From Meconema thalassinum (lineage: Eukaryota > Arthropoda > Insecta > Orthoptera > Tettigoniidae), in the NCBI GenBank assembly GCA_946902985.2, contig OX336392.1, positions 466,948,693-467,012,692 on the forward strand: a stretch of 64,000 nt of DNA, written 5' to 3'. The position numbers and the translations under genes were made by a program. Positions 56,589-64,000 of this stretch are shown here, in pieces (the first letter of the stretch is position 1; each line of letters starts with the position of its first letter). The notes beneath the pieces are model-generated. The model ran no database searches, had not been told where the DNA came from, and saw nothing but the letters and a program-made list of their open reading frames with translations.

Positions 56589-58548
56589 TGCTACGATCAT
56601 TTAAAAAAGAGAAAGGTAATCCAGAAGTAAGGTACACTATCATACCAATAAAAATCGAATAACTAATATGTGGAAGGAGCGTGCAGGACAATATAACCCA
56701 AAGTAATATGAGACTTAGAAAATACATGTCTACTGTGAACAAAGAACACCAAGAAACAACTCTTAGGGTAACCAAAATATATTTAAACATAGAAACAAAT
56801 AACAGTAATGTTTTGCCACAAAGGCAATGTGATTAAAAAAAATTGACTTATAATTGTGAAGAATCTAAATTTAAAAAAAAAATTATATGTGAAATTAAAA
56901 ACTTGCTTGGTACCGAACCAGGCGAAGAGCAGAAAAATCCATGAAGTTAATTGATAATTCAATTAAAGAAAAATGGTAACATTATTAATTACCTTAAGGT
57001 GGTGAAGACCACATCCCCCCAGGGGCTCACTTCTCGTGGGCGTGGGTTGGCGACCACGGGGCCCCAGCTGAGTCCGGCATTGCTTCCACTTACTTGTGCC
57101 GGGCTCCTCTCTGTCTTCTTTCCTGTCGACCTCACTTGGTCAACTCTTGCTCTCTTCCGACCCCGACGGTATTCGGGTATCCGAGGCCTAGGGAGTCTCT
57201 TCCTTTCCCGCCTTAATTGGCCCTTGTCTCATCTTTTCTGATTCCCTCCTTCTGCGAGGGGTCAGCCTTCTTTTTCTTTTCATGTTATCTCCTGCCTTCT
57301 GCTTAAGGCCCTCAAGGAGGCCGGGTGTCTGTAGCCCCACCACTTTTGGTGCACCCTAGATAATGCTACACCCTCAGGGGCTCACGGCTGGTGAGTTCGG
57401 GAGTTGGCGACCCCGAGGGATTCCTGAGCTGGGTCCGTTTTCCCCCTTTTGTCCCTTACCTTTGGGGCGGACCCTCTCCTCTTTCACTTTCCTATCTGCC
57501 TTTCATGGCTCTCCTTCCTTCCAAGTCCCTCAATCCGCATTCGTCGAGGGTTGAGGGCATTTCTTTTCCTCCTGTCCTTTATTTGCCTTATTCTCCTTTA
57601 GTTTTCCATTTCTTCTTCTAGTATGTAGGTTGGTAGTTAGTTTTAGTTTTAAGTTTGCATTTCATTTTCATCTTCACGATCACCCAAACCATCAGGGGCC
57701 GATAGCCTAGATGTTAGGCCCCTTAAAACAACAATTATCATCATCATCATCATGAAGACCACATAATCAAATAAATTAAGGTCAAGGGAGGACCCCAAAT
57801 CAAGAAGAAATAATTAAGTTGATAAATATGGGAGCTATTTATCAGTGTGACTGGTTCAGTCAAAATCCAAAAGATTAGTCTCTAGCAAGAAGAAAAAAAA
57901 CAAAACATCCCTTTAATAATGATAGCCAAGAACAATGTCTAAACGTTCTCATGGTAACCAGGACATAAGATGAAAAGTCCATCACTCAGATGGTAATTAA
58001 AACAGTATTCCAAGGAATATTCTACATGTCCTATCCGGGAGGAAAGTAAATAAAGTTAATAAATAAATAAATTTAGAGGTTATAAAACTCGGATAGGACA
58101 GTCGCAAAAATGAAAGTCAGTTGACCTACAGGGCAGCACGCCTGGGTATGACAAAAAAAAAAAAACCTTCACCAATTACATGCAATAAAAATAAAATATA
58201 AGTAACTGAATTATTGTAGTCATAACTGACACTACGCAACTTTGTTCGATCCCAACATGTTACTCTAACCAACAACACAACTTACCTAAGAGACACAATT
58301 CAACTGGTAATTCCAGCACTAAATAAAAATAGAAGAACGAGCTCTCAACTTCACAAAAGTAACCACAACAATTAATACAAACTGCGCAGATACCAGTTAC
58401 TTCCACAACGAATTCAATCACTTAGTACACTTTCAAATTGCATACCTTGGTTGAACGAAACAAATTATTTAAATAAATTCCCCCCCCCCCCCCCCCTTTA
58501 AAATTAAAATAACCTAAGCTCTCCCACGAAGCCTACAGTCACGTATCA
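56589..58548 (-). repeat. 5' LTR of the Gypsy element, with a SINE-like insert and a ~470-bp deletion
   Basis: Same sequence as the 3' LTR, but lacks the equivalent of 46975-47445; the break has AAG on both sides. A 17-C run (58480-58496) replaces six C in the other LTR. Confidence 0.87.
57015..57752 (+). repeat. Dimeric SINE-like copy inside the 5' LTR
   Basis: Flanked by TGAAGACCACAT (57003-57014 and 57753-57764). Confidence 0.9.
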
Positions 58549-58553
58549 TTAGG

Positions 58554-58781
58554 GATTCGAGGTTCTGTAGTAGAGGTTGTCATTAGGTTACCTGGTTCGT
58601 CGGTACTGGAGAGAACAGTGGTTTCTTTAATCGGTTGATTCATTTGGTTACTTGAAACTTGATGATTTTCATCATTTTCGTTCAGTAGGTTGGATAAATT
58701 TTGCCGACCTCCATTAAAAGAGGTGGCCATTGTGGGTGAAGCAACAGTTATTAAGGTTAGTAAGTGCGGAATCCGCCACAA
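58554..58781 (-). pseudogene. I-clade LINE copy 2: ORF1 N-terminus
   Basis: Minus frame with MATSFNGGRQNLSNLLNEND, an S/T-rich stretch and EPRIP. The codon at the Gypsy insertion site continues in phase into KSRLSYS at 44490 when one TTAGG copy is removed, so both pieces were one ORF. The likely start is the Met near 58730. Confidence 0.72.
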
Positions 58782-58839
58782 AACAGATTTCTGTTGTACT
58801 CACTTATTCCCGGGGATATTGGTTTGTTAGATCTGTTGA

Positions 58840-59573
58840 TGATGATGATGATGATGATAATTGTTGTTTTAAGGGGCCTAACATCTAGGTTATCGGCCCC
58901 TGATGGTTTGGGTGATCGTGAAGATGAAAATGAAAAGCGAACTTAAAACTAAAACTAACCTACATACTAGAAGAAGAAATGGAAAACTAAAGGAGAATAA
59001 GGCAAATAAAAGGACAGAAGGAAAAGAAATGCCCTCAACCCTCGGAGAAGGCGGATTGAGGGACTTGGAAGGAAGGAGAGCCATGAAAGGCATATAGGAA
59101 AGTGAAAGAGGAGAGGGTCCGCCCCAAAGGTAAGGGACAAAAGGGGAAAACGGACCCAGCTCAGGAATCCCTCGGGGTCGCCAACTACCGAACTCACCAG
59201 CCGTGAGCCCCTGAGGGTGTAGCATAATCTAGGGTGCACCAGAAGTGGTGGGGCTACATACACCCGGCCTCCTTAAGGGCCTAGAGCACAAGGCAGGAGG
59301 TAAAAGGAAGAGAAAAAGAAGGCTGACCCCTCGCAAAAGGAGGGTATCAGAAAAGATGAGACAAGGGCCAATTAAGGCGGGAAAGGAAGAGACTCCCTAG
59401 GCCTCGGATACCCTAATACCGTCGGGGTCAGAAGAGAACAAGAGTTGACCAAGTGAGGTCGACAGAAAAGAAGACAGAGAGGAGCCCGGCACAAGTAAGT
59501 GGAAGCAATGCTGGACTCATCTGGGGCCCCGTGGTCGCCAACCCACGCCCACAAGATGTGAGCCCCTGGGGGA
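58840..59573 (-). repeat. Dimeric SINE-like copy upstream of LINE copy 2 ORF1
   Basis: Full-length, flanked by TAGATCTGTTGA (58828-58839 and 59574-59585). Confidence 0.9.
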
Positions 59574-59585
59574 TAGATCTGTTGA

Positions 59586-60762
59586 ACCCTTGCAAAGAAG
59601 CATATGAGACTCAATTTCGGGGGTGTAACAGTCCATTTCGTAAACTTGTTGTTAAGCGCTTCTTATAACATGCAGGGTAACATATAGCATGCAGGAAAAA
59701 GTGAATACCAGGATTAAAACATATGAATTTAATAACAGATCAACAAATGTACACTATTTACAACAACAAAAATCAAGGTCTCCCAAATGACACCCACTTG
59801 AATTTAATAAAAATGCCAAACTAGGCCTGCTCTCAGGAGAGATCGTAAACCTCTGGACCAAATGTCCCGAATTACTGCAATGACATGTGCGTGTGCGGCT
59901 TTTCTACATGCGGCACGATGTGTACAAATTAATGCGAGATCCGTTACCATCCAGTACACCCTCAGGGGACGAATCTGCATTGACTTAGAGCTAGACAGAC
60001 ACGAGGAACCAACTAAACACTAATTAAACTAATCCGACATTTCCTACACTAAATAAGACAAAAATAATTTCCGCGTGAAATTGGAATCAAAGAATTGCCG
60101 AAGCAAACAACATTAACGCCTCAAATTAGGACTTTTCAAATCAACACAAGTAAATCAACACGTGACCAATCAAGAAAATACACATATGGCCGCTTGCAAT
60201 TTTTACAAGAAAAAATACAAAATACACCCAACGGTGTCACAACAGACAAATCTAACAATGAAATGAGTCATAGAAATCACTAGGCTCAAAGCCAACATTT
60301 ACATCAATAAAAACAAATGTTTCATTTCATACGACATGCGGTAATTCGTAACGGACATGGCGAACTCCCAATTAAAATTATGATCCAATGACCATTAAAA
60401 GAACAGGTTTGCTACAGATAGCTTACAGGGGTCAGTCGGTCAGCTGGACTGCCTAAAGGATGAATCACCAGACATAGACGGGCGCAAAGTGGAATCTGCA
60501 CATCTGTCAACCCACGTGTCAATTACCTCGACCTGCCGTAGCAATGGCTCGAGTCTCGAAAAAGCGTGCTCCAATAGCACATAATATACGTGTGTGTGTC
60601 AAAATAAAATATCTTAGCATTTCCCACGGAAATCCAAGAATTAGCACTGGACAAGGTACAGTAGCCTCGAAGAGCGCTCTGCCTTTCCATAGAAATACAA
60701 CCACAATATTTGAGGGCGGTAGGTACATTCTACCCCTCATCACGAAGAATCAATACACACAC
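59586..60762. other. Unassigned A/C-rich sequence
   Basis: Includes any 5' end of LINE copy 2 just right of the SINE-like copy. No frame above 90 codons and no motif. Composition resembles LTR or UTR sequence of the window's retroelements. Confidence 0.45.
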
Positions 60763-61818
60763 CTTGACACCAGTGGCGGTTCTTGCTATAGCGCAATGGC
60801 GCAATGAACCCCCATTAAATTTGACAATATATTTAGCATTTTGTCCCTACACGTAACAGAAATATTTGTCAGAAAACAGCGCGGAGTTCAACTGCAGTTA
60901 ACGAGCGCGAGAAAGTGAAGCCGGCGCAAGATCTGGTTTGAACCCCCAGTCTTGGCCAATCTTTCCTGCAGAGAATAGGCGAGTGAGGTAGAGCGGCGGC
61001 ATGGGACATGTAGCGGGGTTTAGAAGGTATGGAAACAGTGGATACAAGCCAAACTTGTATCCATCCTACACGTATGCGCAATAAGATTGCTGATTTCGTT
61101 CACTAGTCCAGCGGCACAAGCCCTTCAAGGTTGCGAAAAGGTATACACTCCGCCATCTCTTGACGTGTTTGTAAAATAAATGCGGCCAATCACCTGGGCC
61201 AATGGGCCAATATGAACATACAGCGAAAGTGCTCACCAGGGGCGCTTTTGAAAGGGTGCTTCATGGCTGCCACATTAGACTGTTTATATGCATCCGTAAT
61301 TTATCCATGAATTTATCTATATAAATTAAACTACCTAGCTATTTATTGTATTTTAAGGCTAATTAAATAAACGATTCAGTTAGATTGAAATAATACCAAT
61401 AAAATAGCGGAAGAAGGTGTCTTGTTAGTTGTTACGCTCCGGAGTTATCCAACTCACTACTGTAGTTCACTATTTTGTCAGGTTTAAGTTAGTCATACTG
61501 TCAAGTGCTGGAACGTAAATCACTTTCAGTATTTCCTTGTGCCTATTAACTAGTGAAATTAGTGACTGTGTAATTCGATTATTTTTTCCGCGTCCCCCAG
61601 GGGATCACATCTAGTGGGACGTGGGTTGGCGACCACGGGATCCCAGCTGAGTCCGGCATTGCTTCCACTTACTTGTGCCGGGCTCCTCACTGTCTTCTTT
61701 CCTGTGGACCTCTCTTGGTCAACTCTTGTTGTCTTCCAACCCCGACGGTATTAGGGTATCCTAGGCCTAGGGAGTCTCTTCCTTTCCCGCCTTCATTGGC
61801 CCTACTCTTATCTTTCCC

Positions 61819-61998
61819 TTGCAGGTTCGTATCCTGGCGCAGTCAGCTGGCATTTGAGGGTGCGCAAATGTGAGGGAGCCGTGTCAGTAGATTTACTGGC
61901 ACGTTAAAGATCCCCTTCGGGACAAAATTCCGGCATCCCGGCGTCTCTAAAAGCCAGAGTAGTTAAAAGGGACGTAAAAATCAATAACATTAACATTA
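61819..61998 (+). repeat. tRNA-type SINE nested in the SINE-like variant
   Basis: Begins near a polymerase III B-box-like GGTTCGTATCC (61824), continues with GGCACGTTAAAGATCC, GGGACAAAATTCCGGC and GGGACGTAAAAATCAATAAC, and ends in a TAACATTAACATTA tail. Flanked by TCTTATCTTTCC (61807-61818 and 61999-62010). The 5' part before the B box is missing. Confidence 0.8.
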
Positions 61999-62104
61999 TC
62001 TTATCTTTCCTGACCCCTCATTCTTCGTGGGATCAGCCTTCTTTTCATTATAGTTCCTTTTCTCTAACATTCCTGCCCTGTTTTCATGAATTGGCTCCCG
62101 GTAT

Positions 62105-62650
62105 CTCTAAATTACATTTTGTGAGTTTTTTTAACTCAACCACATTTTGTAAGTTTTTTCAATCTACTTTGTACGTATTTTCGACTTAAACTCCATTTTG
62201 TAAGTATATTCTATCTCAATTGCATTTTGTAAGTACATTATTTTGAATCGCGGGCTTCCACATATTGTGAGTATTTTGAACCTACCATACATTTTGTAAG
62301 CATTTTCAAATTCAATTGCATTTTGTAAGTATTTTGAATTTCAATTGCACTTTGTGAATATTTTGAATCTGAACCGGCCTTTTTTAATCTCACTTGCATT
62401 GTGTATTTTCAATTCCAATTGCATTTTGTAAGTATTTTGAACCTCACTTGCATTTTGTACGTATTTTCAATTTCAATTGCATTTTGTAAAAATTTTTAAT
62501 TTTAATTGCATTTTGTTGAGTATTTCGAATCTACATTGCATTTTGTAAGTAATTTGAACCTAAAATACATTTTGTGGGTATTTTTCAATCTTAATTCCTT
62601 TTATGAGCATTTTCCTTCTAAATTACCTTTACCTTTTATAAGTATATCCA
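62105..62650 (+). repeat. Degenerate ~30-bp minisatellite
   Basis: More than fifteen diverged units of ATTGCATTTTGTAAGTATTT, the same type as at 24290-24790. Confidence 0.82.
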
Positions 62651-63025
62651 TTCCTCATTTTGAGAGCCATTTCAACCTGATACTTGATTGCTGTAAGATT
62701 TGAAGTGTTGCATGCACTTAACCAGGCTCATTACCAGATACAGGTGCGTGTTTGTGCGTGTGTTTGAGAGAGGCATCGAGACAGAAAACTTTGATCTTCA
62801 CTAATAATGCTGATCCAGGGTTCAAGTTCTGGTTGAGGTGAATGATTTGAACTCACAGTGTTTGAAATCGCTCATTGTAATGTTCATAACTATCTGTATG
62901 AAATTTGAGGTACCACATGTATACTGTTTACCTTTGTAGTAGATTAAGGGTCCGCCATTTGAAGTGAGTGCTCTTTTCTATTGAACCCCCAGTCTAGAAA
63001 GTCACGAGCCGCCACTGGTTGACAC

Positions 63026-64000
63026 AATACACACACCAGAATCACACGTATGGGTTTGACAGAAACCTGAAATAAAGGACATAATATATTTTCCACTGAC
63101 TTGCGCTCCCAATCTAGTCCGTGACTAAAGAACCTGAAAAGGAATCTCAAAAAACTCAAAAAAATATAGAACTAAGGTGTTCTACAGTGATATCTTAACT
63201 TGTTGCGCTCGGCAACCCTAGTATGAATAAAAACCTGTTCGTAAAACATCTAACAACTTTTACCCCCTTCTCCTTCTAAAAATGAATTTGAATAAAAGCA
63301 CCATTTATCGACCATGACGAATTTCGCATTCGCATGAATAAAATCAAAATACACACGCCGTGCATACTAATAATGACTCATAAGAAAAAAATATACAATC
63401 AAACAAACATTTTGGCCACGTGCCAACGTACATTTAAATATAACAGTGTCGGCGCACAAAAATCTAAATACACAAGAAAACCAATGAATAAAATTATTTA
63501 CAACGTTCCCGCGTCTAATCTAGCTACATATTGAATAAATCAATGGTTTGTACACCACCGTACAGTTTGTAGAAAATCAACCTCCATCCCAAGGCATTTC
63601 CCCACGGGAAATCTACTCGTTCATTGTCGACGTTCTGGTAGAGGCGTAGCACATCATTCCACCAATCGACCTTCCCGTAGACATCTTGGCGTGGCTTCTT
63701 GGAAAGAAATGTGCCAAGTTATTAGTCTACCTAGCTAGAATCGCTATGAGCTACTGACTTTCACTCAAATATAATGTCCTGGGCGATTACTCAACGTTGA
63801 ACTGGCCCTATCTAAGCATTTGCTTACTTCACACGCACATATACATCACACAAAATATAACACAAAATTTACAGAAAATATTACAATCTTCGTCCACCAC
63901 GCAACTGGCTTTTAACAAGTCTCAAATTACGTCTACCGCGTAGCGCTTATCTCAACTAGAGATCTCTCTTCGCTAAGCGTGAACTCTGCTCCCCAGAGCA
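63026..64000. other. Unassigned sequence right of the hAT element
   Basis: Continuous with 60762 before the hAT insertion. A/C-rich, short frames only. Nothing recognisable. Confidence 0.45.

Larger units (their letters stand above)
44496..58548 (-). mobile_element. Gypsy-type LTR retrotransposon with many nested insertions
   Basis: Flanked by TTAGG (44491-44495 and 58549-58553). LTRs at both ends, TG...CA. Order on the minus strand: 5' LTR, gag remnant, protease, RT, RNase H, integrase, a 2-kb region without genes, polypurine tract, 3' LTR. Nested: one LINE in the 3' LTR and five SINE-like copies (one inside another). Multiple frameshifts and stops make it inactive. It splits ORF1 of an I-clade LINE in frame. 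Confidence 0.88.
61594..62690 (+). repeat. Long SINE-like variant with minisatellite, lacking the standard tail
   Basis: Starts CCCCCAGGGGATCACATCTAG and follows the first monomer to about 61806, is interrupted by a tRNA-type SINE, resumes at 62011, then turns into the TTGCATTTTGTAAGTATTTT minisatellite. No (ATC)n tail at its right end. Confidence 0.75.
60771..63017. mobile_element. Non-autonomous hAT-type element with nested SINEs
   Basis: Ends CAGTGGCGGTTCTTG (60771) and, inverted, CAGTGGCGGCTCGTG (63017). Flanked by CTTGACAC (60763-60770) and GTTGACAC (63018-63025), an 8-bp duplication with one change. No transposase frame. About 1.1 kb of the interior is a SINE-like variant. Confidence 0.8.

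Noticed and set aside
36871..59660. Possible target duplication of LINE copy 2 (CCATTTCTAAGAAACTT versus CCATTTCGTAAACTT near 59633)
   Set aside because: Only an imperfect match and the LINE 5' end is not defined; could be chance.
59586..64000. Right-hand A/C-rich sequence as another LTR retrotransposon
   Set aside because: Composition is suggestive, but no paired LTR, PBS, polypurine tract or coding motif is visible in the window.

Overview
The window is almost wholly nested transposable elements from a repeat-rich eukaryotic genome. A hemimetabolous insect with a large genome is my best guess, from the P-type, hAT, piggyBac, Harbinger and pogo-like transposons, the RTE and I-clade LINEs and the MADF/BESS accessory gene; the species cannot be fixed from the sequence. 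I see no rRNA or tRNA gene, no bacterial operon, and no host gene I can name. Two possible exons (minus strand, 24011-25074 and 34158-34374) are the only candidates for ordinary genes.

Left block (1-18.6 kb). A P-element-like transposase relic (1-1336) carries a 10-bp duplication frameshift, and an RTE-type LINE (1337-4491, minus, apparently intact ORF) sits in its last codons. The sequence downstream of the P gene was hit by a hAT-type element (4587-7681), itself split by a Helitron (5130-7551), and then by a 10.9-kb LTR retrotransposon (7705-18606, minus) that keeps LTRs, a PBS-like site, a polypurine tract and a gag-like gene but no recognisable pol. A pogo/Tigger-like MITE and a SINE-like copy lie inside the LTR element.

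Middle block (18.6-37 kb). It holds several copies of a dimeric ~740-bp SINE-like family ending in (ATC)n, a possible terminal exon split by one copy, and a nearly intact I-clade LINE (26348-~33489, plus). This LINE has a three-zinc-knuckle ORF1 and an endonuclease-RT-RNase H ORF2, interrupted near its end by a piggyBac-type element. A 72-bp exact repeat flanks it. Next come a decayed LINE and a Harbinger-type MITE with 41-bp inverted repeats.

Right block (37-64 kb). A second I-clade LINE (minus) is scattered over 22 kb in three pieces: 58781-58554, 44490-41880 and 37716-36893. It was split by a Gypsy-type LTR element (44496-58548, minus, 5-bp TSD TTAGG) and by a Harbinger element (37717-41876). 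The Harbinger transposase gene has an intron holding an antisense MADF/BESS gene. The Gypsy element keeps protease, RT, RNase H and integrase pieces but is broken by frameshifts, a LINE in its 3' LTR and SINE-like insertions in pol, LTR and the 3' region. A hAT-type element (60771-63017) holds a minisatellite-bearing SINE variant with a tRNA-type SINE inside it.

Target-site duplications make the order of insertion readable. P relic: then RTE, hAT (then Helitron), and LTR element (then MITE and SINE). LINE-I copy 2: then Gypsy (then CR1-like LINE and SINEs, including one SINE inside another).
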